A DNA stretch of 64,000 nucleotides. It comes from Nitrosococcus halophilus Nc 4. Lineage in GTDB: Bacteria; Pseudomonadota; Gammaproteobacteria; Nitrosococcales; Nitrosococcaceae. The stretch spans positions 1,448,261 through 1,512,260 of the forward strand of contig NC_013960.1 of assembly GCF_000024725.1 (NCBI RefSeq). The letters are read 5' to 3'. Position numbers and translations under genes: made by a program. Shown here one piece after another: positions 28,988 to 38,291 of this stretch. Under the pieces are notes generated by a model. That model did not search any database. It saw nothing but the letters and a program-made list of their open reading frames with translations, and was not told the origin of the DNA. Within the stretch, counting starts at the first letter, position 1. The number at the start of each line of letters is the position of its first letter.

Positions 28988-29643
28988 GGAGTAAAACGAT
29001 GATAGCGTAAAAAAGTCCCGGTAAGCTGTGCCACGGCAGGGGAGAATAACAACCCCGTATGATTAGTTTTGACCAGGCAATGATCCGTCATCCCCGCCAA
29101 TTTTGTTTCTATAACGCCTACCGTCCCGTCATTAGGTTGGGGCAAGCGCGCAATCAGTTGGCCTATACCAAAGTCCCGAATTCCTGCAATGACCCCTAAT
29201 TTTTGTGTAAATTGCCAGGGAGGGGCGCTTTCAATCAGTAAACCCTCTTCAGTGCTTCGCCCCAAAAGATAGCGGCCTAGCCGGTGGCTGTAAAGCCGTC
29301 GAGCGACGATGCTGCCGGCGAAGGGAGTCCCGAGCGCCACCACTCCTCCAGGTCTTTGCCCGGGATACCTCTCTAATAGCTGCTGTATTAAAAGCCCTCC
29401 CAAGCTATGTCCCACGAAGTGAATGGTCTCTGCTTCTAAATCTTCGATGCAACGGTGTAGATGAACAAGCGTTTCATTAAGGCTGCTTCGGAGGGAGCGG
29501 TAACTGAAACAGATGGTTCGGTAGCCCTGTGCCCTAAGCCGTTTGGCTAGGGGATACAGGCAAAATCCTTTCATCCAGATTCCATGGAGCAAAATGACTG
29601 TTTCTGGTTTTTCAGCAGGGTGAGGAGGAGAATAGACTGTCAT
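28984..29643 (-). CDS. Alpha/beta-fold hydrolase, lipase-like
   Basis: A 219-residue protein with an alpha/beta hydrolase core: oxyanion region 'VILLHGIWMKG', nucleophile elbow 'IHFVGHSLGGLLIQQLL', 'VVALGTPFAGSIVAR', a likely Asp in 'QPNDGTVGV' and a C-terminal His in 'KTNHTGLLFS'. It resembles triacylglycerol-lipase/PGAP1-like proteins. No signal peptide is visible. ATG 29643 is used in preference to the TTG one codon earlier. Confidence 0.75.
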   Translation of the reverse strand: MTVYSPPHPAEKPETVILLHGIWMKGFCLYPLAKRLRAQGYRTICFSYRSLRSSLNETLVHLHRCIEDLEAETIHFVGHSLGGLLIQQLLERYPGQRPGGVVALGTPFAGSIVARRLYSHRLGRYLLGRSTEEGLLIESAPPWQFTQKLGVIAGIRDFGIGQLIARLPQPNDGTVGVIETKLAGMTDHCLVKTNHTGLLFSPAVAQLTGTFLRYHRFTP

Positions 29644-29786
29644 CAATTTTTACACATTTCTTCATTTTATGTTTTAAATAACTTTAAAATATTATCATAA
29701 TTTTATGATTTATAAATATTTTTTATTTTTTGGTCTATTTTTTGCCAAGTTTTTTAAAGAGTTATTTATTGCCTAAAGCTAAGCAA

Positions 29787-30272
29787 ATGAGTGATACAAT
29801 TACTAAAAAAATAAATTTTCACTCCGATCGCCGTGGCAGACGGGAGCGGCGGGCAACTTTGATCCCCCGCTTTAGCTACTGGGGCCGCCGGGGGCGCCGC
29901 TGTCAGATTAGGCGGCAAGAGGATCTCACCGGGATTTATCTAGACCAATATCCAGCCCATCTATTGTGGATCACCGTGGTGATCCTAGGCTTGTGTTTTA
30001 TGGATGCGATTCTCACCTTGTCTTTACTCCAGCGAGGCGCCGTGGAAATCAATCCGTTTATGGCGACATTAATGAACACGAGCACTCATCTCTTTGCGGG
30101 GGTGAAAATGGCGATTACCACGCTCAGTCTGGTATGGTTGGTAATACATCATAATTTCATGGTGTTAGATCTCCTTCGCGTGCAAGCGCTCCTCTATGGT
30201 TTTCTATTTATCTATTTGGGGCTGGTGGGTTATGAAAGCTTCTTGTTGCTGACCGAACCTTTATTTGGCTGA
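29787..30272 (+). CDS. DUF5658-like membrane protein
   Basis: A 161-residue protein with a highly basic N terminus ('DRRGRRERRA', 'WGRRGRRCQIRR') and three hydrophobic segments (about 56-80, 90-115, 125-150). The motif 'FMDAILTLSLLQRGAVEINPFM' is like DUF5658 proteins (D-x-x-LT...GA.E.NP). Function unknown. I chose ATG 29787; the open frame goes back to TTG 29730 but that stretch is AT-rich and unlike the rest. The spacer before it (29644-29786) is very AT-rich and may hold its promoter. Confidence 0.65.
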   Translation: MSDTITKKINFHSDRRGRRERRATLIPRFSYWGRRGRRCQIRRQEDLTGIYLDQYPAHLLWITVVILGLCFMDAILTLSLLQRGAVEINPFMATLMNTSTHLFAGVKMAITTLSLVWLVIHHNFMVLDLLRVQALLYGFLFIYLGLVGYESFLLLTEPLFG

Positions 30273-30313
30273 TAAGTCCAAACAGGGAGGTTAAGTGCGG
30301 GAGAGTGACCACC

Positions 30314-30829
30314 ATGCCGTGGAGAATAAGTCTTGCCTTCATCTTTTTAGCCCTTGGGGGTTGCGCCAGCCAAGTCCCCGTGATGATTCGGCAACCGCCT
30401 CCGGAAAGCCCCAGCCTTAGCGCGGTTCAAGAAGATATTGCTCATTACCAAGGGAGTATTGTCCGCTGGGGGGGAACTATTGCTAGTATTCAGAATAAAA
30501 CAGAGACCACCATAGTAGAAATTGTCGCCCGGGAACTGGACGAGCAAGGACGCCCGAAAGAGACTGATTTTAGCCCTGGGCGGTTTTGGGCCCAGGTAGA
30601 CGGCTTCTTAGAGCCGGTGATTTATCAGAAAGGGCGAGAGATTACAGTCTATGGCTCGGTAGAGAAACTTGTCGAAGGTCAAATTGGAGAATATCCTTAT
30701 TTGTTTCCCCTGGTGCAGGTGAAAACCTATCATCTGTGGGCGCCTAGAGAATCGAGATATTATTATTATCCTTACCCTTATCCTTATTATTATCCCTATC
30801 ATTTTTATCCTTTCTGGTATTATTGGTAG
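30314..30829 (+). CDS. Slp-family outer-membrane lipoprotein with Tyr/Pro-rich tail
   Basis: A 171-residue predicted lipoprotein, with signal 'ISLAFIFLALGGC' (lipobox), then the Slp-family core: 'HYQGSIVRWGGTIASIQNK', 'TTIVEIVARELDEQGRP', 'GRFWAQVDGFLEP', 'GREITVYGSVEKL'. Slp proteins are starvation-inducible in enteric bacteria. The last ~25 residues are almost only Tyr, Pro, Phe, His and Trp, a low-complexity tail not part of the family core. ATG 30314 has GGAG ten nt upstream; GTG 30305 is the alternative. Confidence 0.78.
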   Translation: MPWRISLAFIFLALGGCASQVPVMIRQPPPESPSLSAVQEDIAHYQGSIVRWGGTIASIQNKTETTIVEIVARELDEQGRPKETDFSPGRFWAQVDGFLEPVIYQKGREITVYGSVEKLVEGQIGEYPYLFPLVQVKTYHLWAPRESRYYYYPYPYPYYYPYHFYPFWYYW

Positions 30830-30985
30830 CGACTTTCCCCGTCTTTTGCTTCCCACAAGGCGAGGCTTCAAGGTAAATTAACGATTCCAGCTTTCACGGG
30901 CTGGTCCGTCCATATAACAAGGAATGCCTTCTATCCCTCTCTGAATGGGCGAAGGCTTTCGGCACGTACTCAATAACTAGAGAAA

Positions 30986-31561
30986 ATGGTTAGAATTTGG
31001 CGTTTAATCTTATTAGCGGTATTTTTAATGACTTGCGCGGCAGTGGGCGCAACTGAAAAGCAAGATGAGGTAGAGGACGAGACTTATTCAGAAGAGACAA
31101 TTATTGATGCGGCCTCGGAATTTTTTGGCAAGACCACCAAGGCTCTTGCCCAGGCTATAGAAAAAGTATTTGAAGAACAGGGCCGTCCCAATGGCTATAT
31201 CACGGGGACGGAAGGGGGCGGCGCCATTGGTGTGGGGTTGCGCTATGGCGAAGGGGTTTTGCATACCAAAAGAGGGGGAAGAAATAAAGTCTATTGGCAA
31301 GGTCCATCGGTGGGGTTTGATTTCGGCGGTAATCTTTCCAAGGTTTTTACCTTAGTTTATCATCTCGGGGATATCGATGATCTTTTTCAACGGATTCCCG
31401 GGGTAGACGGAAGCCTTTATCTTGTGGGGGGGATTAGCGTCAATTATCAGCAAACCGGTGATCTCATCTTGGCTCCAATTCGTACGGGTGTAGGTTGGCG
31501 CGCCGGTGCTAGTATAGGTTACGTCCACTATACTCGCAAAAAGTCTTGGATTCCTTTTTAA
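30986..31561 (+). CDS. EipA/DUF1134-family envelope protein
   Basis: A 191-residue secreted protein. A cleavable signal covers residues 1-22 ('LILLAVFLMTCAAVGA'). The family signature 'GGGAIGVGLRYGEGVLHTK', 'VYWQGPSVGFDFGGN' and 'KVFTLVYHL' is intact, ending 'AGASIGYVHYTRKKSW'. DUF1134 (EipA) proteins are periplasmic and linked to cell-envelope integrity in alphaproteobacteria. It is followed by a very strong terminator. Confidence 0.82.
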   Translation: MVRIWRLILLAVFLMTCAAVGATEKQDEVEDETYSEETIIDAASEFFGKTTKALAQAIEKVFEEQGRPNGYITGTEGGGAIGVGLRYGEGVLHTKRGGRNKVYWQGPSVGFDFGGNLSKVFTLVYHLGDIDDLFQRIPGVDGSLYLVGGISVNYQQTGDLILAPIRTGVGWRAGASIGYVHYTRKKSWIPF

Positions 31562-31574
31562 GTACTAGTCGTTA

Positions 31575-31633
31575 TTTTCAGTTTCTATAAAAAACGCCGG
31601 CAAAATGCCGGCGTTTTTTATAGAAACTGAAAA
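31575..31633. terminator. 28-bp perfect inverted-repeat terminator
   Basis: Two perfectly complementary 28-nt arms (31575-31602 and 31606-31633) enclose a 3-nt AAA loop. The stem centre is ACGCCGGCA/TGCCGGCGT followed by a T run (GTTTTTTA), and A/T tracts sit on both sides, so it can act as an intrinsic terminator in both directions. It separates the DUF1134 gene from ettA. Confidence 0.9.
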
Positions 31634-31668
31634 CTTACATTTGATCTAAAAATGAACGAGGTAATTTG

Positions 31669-33342
31669 ATGGCTCAGTATGTCTACAGTATGAACCGGGT
31701 GGGCAAGGTAGTGCCACCGAAGCGGGTTATTTTGCGCGATATCTCCCTATCTTTTTTCCCGGGAGCGAAGATTGGGGTATTAGGCCTAAATGGCGCGGGG
31801 AAATCCACCTTGCTCAAAATTATGGCGGGGATTGACAAGGATATCGAGGGTGAGGCGATTCCCCAAAAAGGCCTCAAGATTGGCTACCTTTCTCAAGAGC
31901 CTCAATTGAACCTGGAAAAAAATGTCCGCGGTAATGTCGAGGAGGGCATTGCCGAGATAAAAGCCGCGCTAGATCGCTTCAATGAGATCAGCATGCTATT
32001 TGCCGAGCCGATGAGCGAAGAGGAAATGAATCTCCTCCTTGAGGAACAGGCCCAGCTCCAAGATACCATTGAAGCTGCGGATGCCTGGAAGCTCGATCAT
32101 AAGCTTGATGTCGCCGCTGAAGCGCTTCGTCTCCCGCCCTGGGAGGCAGAAGTGACCCACCTTTCGGGTGGGGAACAGCGGCGTGTGGCCCTTTGCCGAT
32201 TACTTCTCTCCAAACCGGATATGCTGCTGCTAGATGAACCGACTAACCACCTGGATGCGGAGTCGGTGGCCTGGTTGGAGCGCTACTTGGAGATCTATCC
32301 GGGGACGGTGGTGGCGGTGACTCACGATCGTTACTTTCTAGATAACGTGGCGGGTTGGATTTTAGAACTGGATCGTGGCCATGGCATACCCTGGGAAGGG
32401 AACTACTCCTCCTGGCTAGAGCAAAAGGAAAAACGTTTGGAATTGGAAGAAAAGCAGCAAGAAGCGCGGGTTAAAGCAATCAAGGCCGAGCTGGAGTGGG
32501 TTTCCGCGAATCCAAAGGGGCGGCATGCTAAAAGCAAAGCCCGCCTTGCCCGCTTTGAAGAGCTCACTTCCCAGGAATACCAGAAGCGCAATGAGACCAA
32601 TGAGATCTATATCCCGCCTGGACCCCGTCTTGGGGATGTGGTGGTAGAGGCCCAAGGGTTGCGCAAGGGCTTTGGGGATCGTTTACTCATTGATGATCTC
32701 AGTTTCAGCCTTCCCCCCGGGGGGATTGTGGGAATCATCGGTGCTAACGGCGCAGGGAAAACCACCTTATTTAGAATGATTGTGGGTCAAGAGCAGCCGG
32801 ATGCCGGTGATATTCGGCTGGGGGAAACCGTTGATTTGGCTTATGTGGATCAAAGCCGGGAGGCTTTGGATGCCAGTAAAACCGTCTGGGAAGAAATTTC
32901 GGAAGGTCAGGACATTATCAAAGTAGGGACCTATGAGACCCCCTCCCGTGCCTACGTAGCGCGATTTAACTTTAAGGGCTCGGATCAGCAAAAACGTATT
33001 GGAGATCTTTCCGGGGGGGAGCGCAACCGAGTGCATTTGGCGAAGCTGCTTCGTGCCGGGGGGAACGTTCTCCTTCTCGACGAACCGACCAATGACCTGG
33101 ATGTGGAAACCTTGAGGGCCCTGGAACAGGCTCTCCTAAACTTTCCTGGTTGTGCTGTCGTGATTTCCCATGATCGCTGGTTTCTCGATCGTGTTGCTAC
33201 CCATATGCTCGCCTTCGAGGGTGACAGCCAGGTGGTTTGGTTCGAGGGTAACTATGCCGATTATGAAGCGGACCGCCGGCGGCGCTTGGGAGAGGCTGCC
33301 GATCAGCCTCACCGTATCCGCTACAAGCCTTTGTCTTCCTAG
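31669..33342 (+). CDS. ettA: Energy-dependent translational throttle protein EttA (ABC-F)
   Basis: A 557-residue ABC-F ATPase with two nucleotide-binding domains: Walker A '[16 protein letters not shown]' and '[16 protein letters not shown]', signatures '[16 protein letters not shown]' and '[15 protein letters not shown]', Walker B '[15 protein letters not shown]' and '[15 protein letters not shown]'. The start '[17 protein letters not shown]' is the EttA form. It binds the ribosomal E site and gates translation by ATP/ADP ratio. ATG 31669 follows GAGGTAA. Confidence 0.94.
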   Translation: MAQYVYSMNRVGKVVPPKRVILRDISLSFFPGAKIGVLGLNGAGKSTLLKIMAGIDKDIEGEAIPQKGLKIGYLSQEPQLNLEKNVRGNVEEGIAEIKAALDRFNEISMLFAEPMSEEEMNLLLEEQAQLQDTIEAADAWKLDHKLDVAAEALRLPPWEAEVTHLSGGEQRRVALCRLLLSKPDMLLLDEPTNHLDAESVAWLERYLEIYPGTVVAVTHDRYFLDNVAGWILELDRGHGIPWEGNYSSWLEQKEKRLELEEKQQEARVKAIKAELEWVSANPKGRHAKSKARLARFEELTSQEYQKRNETNEIYIPPGPRLGDVVVEAQGLRKGFGDRLLIDDLSFSLPPGGIVGIIGANGAGKTTLFRMIVGQEQPDAGDIRLGETVDLAYVDQSREALDASKTVWEEISEGQDIIKVGTYETPSRAYVARFNFKGSDQQKRIGDLSGGERNRVHLAKLLRAGGNVLLLDEPTNDLDVETLRALEQALLNFPGCAVVISHDRWFLDRVATHMLAFEGDSQVVWFEGNYADYEADRRRRLGEAADQPHRIRYKPLSS

Positions 33343-33490
33343 GGCTTGACGCGGAGGGTAAAGGAGGCCGCGAGCTAGTGTTGAATTTTAGGGGTCTAGC
33401 TCGAACGTTTTTTCTGCTCTATTGTCCATGGAGGTGAAAGGGGAATATGAGTAGCAGGATAGCCCAGTCATCTCCAAAGGACGACTATTC

Positions 33491-34309
33491 ATGAAAACAC
33501 CTCAATTGATTGCCCATCGCGGTTACGCCAAAGCATTTCCGGAAAATACCCTGCTGAGCCTAGATGCTGCTGTAAATGCTGGCGCACGCTTGGTAGAGTT
33601 TGATGTGCAATTGACTGCCGATGAGATCCCCGTGGTGCTCCACGACGACACTCTCCTTCGTACCGCAGGGCATGACGGGGCTATCTTCGAAATGAATTCG
33701 GCCGATCTTGAGCATATTTGTGTTAACGAAGCCGCCCGCTTTGGTCCCTATTTCCCGGAGGTGCAGATTTCCACCTTGGAAAATATCGTCCTTTGGTTAA
33801 AGGGGCTTCCCCAGGTGACCGCTTTTGTGGAGATTAAGACCCAGAGCCTACGACGTTTTGGGATTCAAAGGGCAGTGACCCGGGTGTTGAGTGTTTTGGA
33901 GCCTGTAAAGGCCCAATGTGTCCTGATCTCATTTGATGCTCAAGCAGTCTCCTTTGCCAGGGAAGAGGGGATGGCGGCTACCGGTTGGGTTCTGTCTTCC
34001 TGGGATTTGGCGGCCGCCCTTAGGCTTAACCCGGAATATGTATTTTGCAATTGGACCCGCATTCCTCCAGGATGGAAAGACTTTGCCCAATACCCCTGGA
34101 GCTGGGCTATTTATGAGATTACCGAGGTGGAGAAGGCATTGGAATATGCTGCTTGGGGAGTGGAATTTATCGAGACCATGGCTATTGGGGAGATGTTGCA
34201 GCACCCCCTATTCCATGCCACCAGTGGCTCACAGCCACAAACCTCGGCTCCAATGCCTGTGGTAGAGACTGGGATGGTGGGCGCCTTTGACCCCCAACCC
34301 TTGGGGTAG
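33491..34309 (+). CDS. Glycerophosphodiester phosphodiesterase
   Basis: A 272-residue GDPD-family TIM barrel hydrolysing glycerophosphodiesters. Catalytic motifs 'IAHRGYAKAFPENTLLSLD', 'EFDVQLTADEIPVVLHDDTL' with metal ligands and the second His, and 'FVEIKTQSL' are present. No signal peptide, so it is cytoplasmic (UgpQ-like). AAAGGA precedes the start by ten nt. Confidence 0.9.
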   Translation: MKTPQLIAHRGYAKAFPENTLLSLDAAVNAGARLVEFDVQLTADEIPVVLHDDTLLRTAGHDGAIFEMNSADLEHICVNEAARFGPYFPEVQISTLENIVLWLKGLPQVTAFVEIKTQSLRRFGIQRAVTRVLSVLEPVKAQCVLISFDAQAVSFAREEGMAATGWVLSSWDLAAALRLNPEYVFCNWTRIPPGWKDFAQYPWSWAIYEITEVEKALEYAAWGVEFIETMAIGEMLQHPLFHATSGSQPQTSAPMPVVETGMVGAFDPQPLG

Positions 34310-34327
34310 TTGGTCCCGCAAATTCTC

Positions 34328-35854
34328 TTACTTAAGATTAAGAGGGCTTAGCGTAAAACAAAAGGAAGCACCTTGGCCTTCTTCTCCTTCCGCCCAAATG
34401 GTTCCTCCATGACGGTGTACCACACGTTGTACTGTCGCTAGACCGATGCCTAATCCTTCAAATTCGTGTTCATTATGTAGCCGCTGGAAAACCTGGAACA
34501 GCTTGGACTGGTAGTTCGGGTTGAAACCTACACCATTGTCACTGATGATAAATATTTGCTCCCCTTTTTTTTCCAGACAGGTAAATTTCACTTGGGGGTA
34601 TTTTTGTGCTCGGGTGTATTTCCAAGCGTTCGAAAGCAAGTTTTCAAGGCAGATTCGGAGTAGTTTACTATCAGCCGCTGCGGTTATGTCCGGTTGAATG
34701 TAAATGTCTACCCCCCGTTCGGGTTGTTCCTGGCGGAGCTCGTTGACGATTTCAGCGGCTAAAACTGACAAATTCAGTTTTGAACGGTCGAGTTCGTGGC
34801 GGTTGATGCGCGAGAGTTGGAGCAGGCCATCGAGTAGCAGCCCCGTTCGTTGGCTGGCTCCTTGAATCCGGCTGAGATAGTGCTTGCCATCCTCGTCCAG
34901 AACTTCTCCATAATCCTCCCAAAGGACCTTGCTAAATCCTGTCATGGCTCGGAGGGGAGCGCGCAGATCATGGGAGACCGAGTAACTAAAAGCCTCGAGT
35001 TCTTGGTTTACTCTCGCCAGTTCCTGGAGCTTATGTTGTAAGGAACGGTTCAGCCCTCTAATTTTCTCTTCGGCCTGTTTCCGAACCGTGATGTCGCGAA
35101 TAATGGCAATGGTCTTAGTGCCCCGTTGGGACACGAAAGAACTTAGGGCCACCTCAACAGGGAATTTAGTGCCGTCCGCCCTTAGGCCGTAAAGCTTTCG
35201 ACCGACACCTATTTCCTGGGTCGTCGGCGATTGCTGGTGGGCGGTTCGGTACTGGGCATGTAGTTTACGGTAGAGTTCGGGGATAAGTTTTTCGGGAGGT
35301 TGGCCGAGCAACGCTTCCCGGGGGTAGCCAAAGAGCTGCTCGGTCTGGGTATTGACCAAGGAGATGGCGCCTTCTGGGTTGACTAGCACGATCCCATCAG
35401 GCGCCGCTTCACAGAGGTTACGAAAGCGTTGCTGATTTTCCCGGGCTTGCTTTTCTGCTTCAATCAGTGGGGTAATATCACGCCCGGTAGCGACGACCAT
35501 CTGAACAGTATTGGCGGCGTTATTAACGGGGCTGAGGAGGTATTCATAGTATCGACTACCCCCATCTCGGGAATAAGTAATTGGGCTGATCTGGGGTTTT
35601 CCGGAGGTGATGACGATTTGGAGATCACACTCAAAGCGCTCCATAATGTCGGCGGGCAGCCCAAGTTCTCGCCAAGAGCGCCCAATCACCGCCTCCAATG
35701 GTAAGCCAAGTTCCTCTAGTCCGCTAGGATTGGCGTAGAGGTAACGTCCCTCTCGATCGTAGATGTAAATGTGATCGGCGCAGGCTTCTAATGCCGCTTT
35801 GAACAACCCAGAGAAGGGTATTGAAGATTGCAGGTTTGGATATTTATTTTCCAT
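34328..35854 (-). CDS. Multi-PAS sensor histidine kinase
   Basis: A 508-residue soluble kinase with two PAS domains (about residues 14-130 and 140-265), a coiled-coil linker near 265-285, HisKA 'SYSVSHDLRAPLRAMTGFSKV' and HATPase 'CLENLLSNAWKYTR', 'ISDNGVGF', 'GLGIGLATVQRVVHRHGG'. The linker and kinase core resemble phytochrome-like kinases. No response regulator is adjacent, so the partner is unknown. Confidence 0.88.
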   Translation of the reverse strand: MENKYPNLQSSIPFSGLFKAALEACADHIYIYDREGRYLYANPSGLEELGLPLEAVIGRSWRELGLPADIMERFECDLQIVITSGKPQISPITYSRDGGSRYYEYLLSPVNNAANTVQMVVATGRDITPLIEAEKQARENQQRFRNLCEAAPDGIVLVNPEGAISLVNTQTEQLFGYPREALLGQPPEKLIPELYRKLHAQYRTAHQQSPTTQEIGVGRKLYGLRADGTKFPVEVALSSFVSQRGTKTIAIIRDITVRKQAEEKIRGLNRSLQHKLQELARVNQELEAFSYSVSHDLRAPLRAMTGFSKVLWEDYGEVLDEDGKHYLSRIQGASQRTGLLLDGLLQLSRINRHELDRSKLNLSVLAAEIVNELRQEQPERGVDIYIQPDITAAADSKLLRICLENLLSNAWKYTRAQKYPQVKFTCLEKKGEQIFIISDNGVGFNPNYQSKLFQVFQRLHNEHEFEGLGIGLATVQRVVHRHGGTIWAEGEEGQGASFCFTLSPLNLK

Positions 35855-36000
35855 GATAATCCTCTTCCAAGATGAGCAGACTAAACCGAGAAGCGACAGG
35901 GGACAATACTGCGGCCTAACTTTCTAGGCAGAATGGTAAAGGTTGCCACCGAGCAGGGGGTTGGCTTATATATAGAAGCCTTATCCAGGAGGAATTAACT

Positions 36001-36204
36001 ATGGCGGAAATCAACGCGAAGAAAACCACCGAAGAACAAATTGCCTCGGAGCTTAGCAGCAAAGGGGAATTCGCTGAGTCAGTGCTTGGAGAGCCTGAAC
36101 CTTGGGCGGAATGGGAAACCCGGCTGTGCCTCTGGAGTATAGGCATTGGGACTGTTGCCCTAGTGATACTAGGGTTTTTGATCAATCAATTTTTGCTTTC
36201 CTAA
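36001..36204 (+). CDS. Small single-pass membrane protein
   Basis: A 67-residue protein: acidic, helical N-terminal half and one C-terminal hydrophobic segment (about 45-65). The strong AGGAGG at about 35988-35993 supports its reality. It is followed by two genes on the same strand, a DUF5395-like protein and a YeiH transporter, with which it probably forms an operon. Not recognised as a named family. Confidence 0.65.
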   Translation: MAEINAKKTTEEQIASELSSKGEFAESVLGEPEPWAEWETRLCLWSIGIGTVALVILGFLINQFLLS

Positions 36205-36216
36205 CGTGATACTGTA

Positions 36217-36471
36217 ATGAAAGCGGACTTGGAAGTCAGCCTGATCCATGACGGCACTTACTGGATTGTTCGCCACCCGACCCTGGAAGCTCGTGGTCGG
36301 ACCTTGTCTGAACTGGACCAAGACCTTACCCAGCGCCTGCGGGAAAAGGGGGATTTTCCAGCATCTAGCCAGGTAACGGTGTTCATGGGTTTTGATTACG
36401 ACACCATACCTACTTGGATCCGGCAATATGCCTATCATTATTTCAACCGCTATGTTCTGCTGCGCCTGTAG
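36217..36471 (+). CDS. DUF5395-like small protein
   Basis: An 84-residue soluble protein containing 'VTVFMGFDYDTIPTWIRQYA' then 'HYFNRYV', a stretch I associate with DUF5395 proteins found beside YeiH-type transporters. No catalytic motif is visible. It begins 12 nt after the preceding small gene. Function unknown; an accessory subunit of the transporter is possible by context. Confidence 0.6.
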   Translation: MKADLEVSLIHDGTYWIVRHPTLEARGRTLSELDQDLTQRLREKGDFPASSQVTVFMGFDYDTIPTWIRQYAYHYFNRYVLLRL

Positions 36472-36485
36472 CTTTCATGAAACCT

Positions 36486-36503
36486 CCGCAGGGAAACCTG
36501 CGG
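36486..36503. promoter_or_regulatory. GAAA-loop hairpin before the YeiH gene
   Basis: CCGCAGG-GAAA-CCTGCGG is a perfect 7-bp stem with a GNRA loop between the DUF5395-like gene and the YeiH gene. No T run follows, so it is more likely an mRNA processing or stability element than a terminator. Confidence 0.45.
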
Positions 36504-36563
36504 CTTCAGTCACCGGACTATTGACGGGTGATTGCTGAGTAAGAAAAAAAGGGGGAAGTATCA

Positions 36564-38027
36564 ATGGCTGGAGTGAATCGGAGATGGTACTCCGGTATGG
36601 CCACCACTGAAGATTGGTGGGCGGTCTGGCTAGGTTTGATTATGTTTCTGGCCGGTTTGACCTCTATTTGGGGTTGGGATTTGGTCGGTTGGATGGCAAA
36701 AACCGGAACCTGGGTATGGGGGGATTTTTCCTGGGACAAGGCCTTGAAAGCGACCGGTTACCAAGAGTGGCATCCGCTTCTTTCCTTGCTGGTTACTTAT
36801 CTAGTGTTTACTGCCCTGACCTGCCTCGGGGCAGCCGCCATGAAACTCAACTTGAAACGCTTTTTTGCCGGCTGGACTCTCCTTTTTGTAATGACCTGGG
36901 CGGTGTGGATTATGGGTCACGAAGCCCACTTTAAGGCCTCCGTTAACGAGTTCGATAAGTATGGTTTGTCCTGGGGGCTCTCCCTGGGGGGAGGCTTCTC
37001 TTACATGCTAGCTTTGGTGGTCGGGCTGGTTATCGGGAATTTCTTCAAAGGTTTTGCTGAGTTTTTGAGGGAAGCGGCCAAACCGGAATGGTTCATTAAG
37101 ACCGCGATTGTCTATCTGGGGATCAAGATTGGTCTCATGTCCATCGAAGCGGCGAGCTTTACCTTTGAACTGGCCCTTGCCGGTATTGCCGCCACCTTCG
37201 TGGCCTATTTATTATTTTGGCCTATCGTCTATACCCTCAGCCGGAGAGTGTTTCGCCTCTCCCGTGAAGCTTCGGCGGTCCTTTCCTCGGGCATTTCTAT
37301 TTGCGGGGTCTCGGCCGCCATTGCCACTGCCGGCGCTATCCGGGCCCGTCCCGTGTTGCCGGTCATGGTCTCCATGCTGATCGTCATTTTCGCCATGATT
37401 GAGCTCATTGTATTGCCCGGTTTTTATACCGCGGTGGCGCCCAACCAGCCTATCGTCAACGGCGCGGCCATGGGCATGACCGTCAAGACCGACGGGGCCG
37501 ACGCGGCTGCCGGCGCTATTCTTGATGAACTTATGCGGGCCAACGCTGAAGCTAATTTGGGAGTGGTCTGGCAAGAGGGCTGGATTCTGACATCCTCCAT
37601 TGTGACTAAAATCTGGATTGACATGTTTATCGGCGTTTGGGCTTTTCTCTTGGCTCTGGTTTGGGTTTACAAGGTGGAGCGCCAGCCGGGACAGTCCAAG
37701 GTGGGAGTGATCGAGATTTGGCACCGTTTCCCCAAATTCGTGTTGGGTTATCTTTTGGCCTGGTTTGTCTATATGGCGATTGCCACCTTGGGGCCGGAAT
37801 TGAGCGGGACGGCAACCCAGGGCGCCGAAGTGGTGGAAGGACCCATGCGGAAGATGATGTTCATGCTGACCTTTGTCAGCATCGGTGTGATTACCGACTT
37901 TAGCAAGCTCAAGGGGATGGGCAAACTGGCGCTGCTTTACGCTATTGCTCTGTTTGCGATTATTGCCCCTATTGCCTATGGCGTGGCTTGGATCTTTCAC
38001 CATGGGATGATGCCCCCCACGGCGTAG
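36564..38027 (+). CDS. YeiH-family putative sulfate exporter
   Basis: A 487-residue polytopic membrane protein of the YeiH (UPF0324) family, with an N-terminal extension over the shorter E. coli type. About 11-12 hydrophobic segments are visible. Family stretches are 'FIKTAIVYLGIKIGLMSIEA', 'VLSSGISICGVSAAIATAGA', 'MIELIVLPGF' and 'GPMRKMMFMLTFVSIGVITD'. Sulfate export is the family's putative annotation and is not proven. GGGGGA precedes the start. The two small upstream genes may be partners. Confidence 0.8.
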   Translation: MAGVNRRWYSGMATTEDWWAVWLGLIMFLAGLTSIWGWDLVGWMAKTGTWVWGDFSWDKALKATGYQEWHPLLSLLVTYLVFTALTCLGAAAMKLNLKRFFAGWTLLFVMTWAVWIMGHEAHFKASVNEFDKYGLSWGLSLGGGFSYMLALVVGLVIGNFFKGFAEFLREAAKPEWFIKTAIVYLGIKIGLMSIEAASFTFELALAGIAATFVAYLLFWPIVYTLSRRVFRLSREASAVLSSGISICGVSAAIATAGAIRARPVLPVMVSMLIVIFAMIELIVLPGFYTAVAPNQPIVNGAAMGMTVKTDGADAAAGAILDELMRANAEANLGVVWQEGWILTSSIVTKIWIDMFIGVWAFLLALVWVYKVERQPGQSKVGVIEIWHRFPKFVLGYLLAWFVYMAIATLGPELSGTATQGAEVVEGPMRKMMFMLTFVSIGVITDFSKLKGMGKLALLYAIALFAIIAPIAYGVAWIFHHGMMPPTA

Positions 38028-38035
38028 CTGTTGTT

Positions 38036-38091
38036 GTAGGAGCGTCCTTCAGGACGCGGTTTGATATTCGCGGCTAGAAGGCCGCTCCTAC
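38036..38091. repeat. REP-like structured repeat after the YeiH gene
   Basis: GTAGGAGC...GCTCCTAC closes an element containing two inner hairpins (GCGTCC-TTCA-GGACGC and GCGGC-N6-GCCGC). This 'GTAGGAGCGTCCTTCAGGACGC' type of sequence is a dispersed repeat in many proteobacteria. The region 38092-38383 has no gene but holds two further structured sites. Confidence 0.7.
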
Positions 38092-38238
38092 CCATCATCA
38101 ATTTGGGGCTGTGACTAAAATACCCCTATTTTTCTTGGTTAATTATCTCGGTGAAAATTTTGAGCGGAAGGGGGTGGGTTTCGTGCTGCCTTGCTTGCGC
38201 ACATAGGCAGCACAACCGTCCCTACGAGCCAACAGTAG

Positions 38239-38255
38239 CGTGCGCTGTGCGCACG
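38239..38255 (+). promoter_or_regulatory. CGTGCGC-TGT-GCGCACG palindrome upstream of locus 1
   Basis: Perfect 7-bp arms with a 3-nt centre, 128 bp before the first gene of the three-gene ATPase/nuclease operon. The context GTAGCGTGCGC-N3-GCGCACGAAGAG recurs at 54682-54708 on the other strand, upstream of locus 2 and in the same orientation relative to its genes. It could be an operator or, alternatively, a dispersed repeat of the GTGCGC type. Confidence 0.5.
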
Positions 38256-38291
38256 AAGAGGGGCTAAGTTTATGTTGCTCTATCTTCTGTC

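Noticed and set aside
37212-38003. 263-codon minus-strand frame inside the YeiH gene
   Set aside because: It is an antisense shadow of a membrane-protein gene, His/Asn/Gly-rich without recognisable motifs, while the plus-strand protein matches its family throughout.
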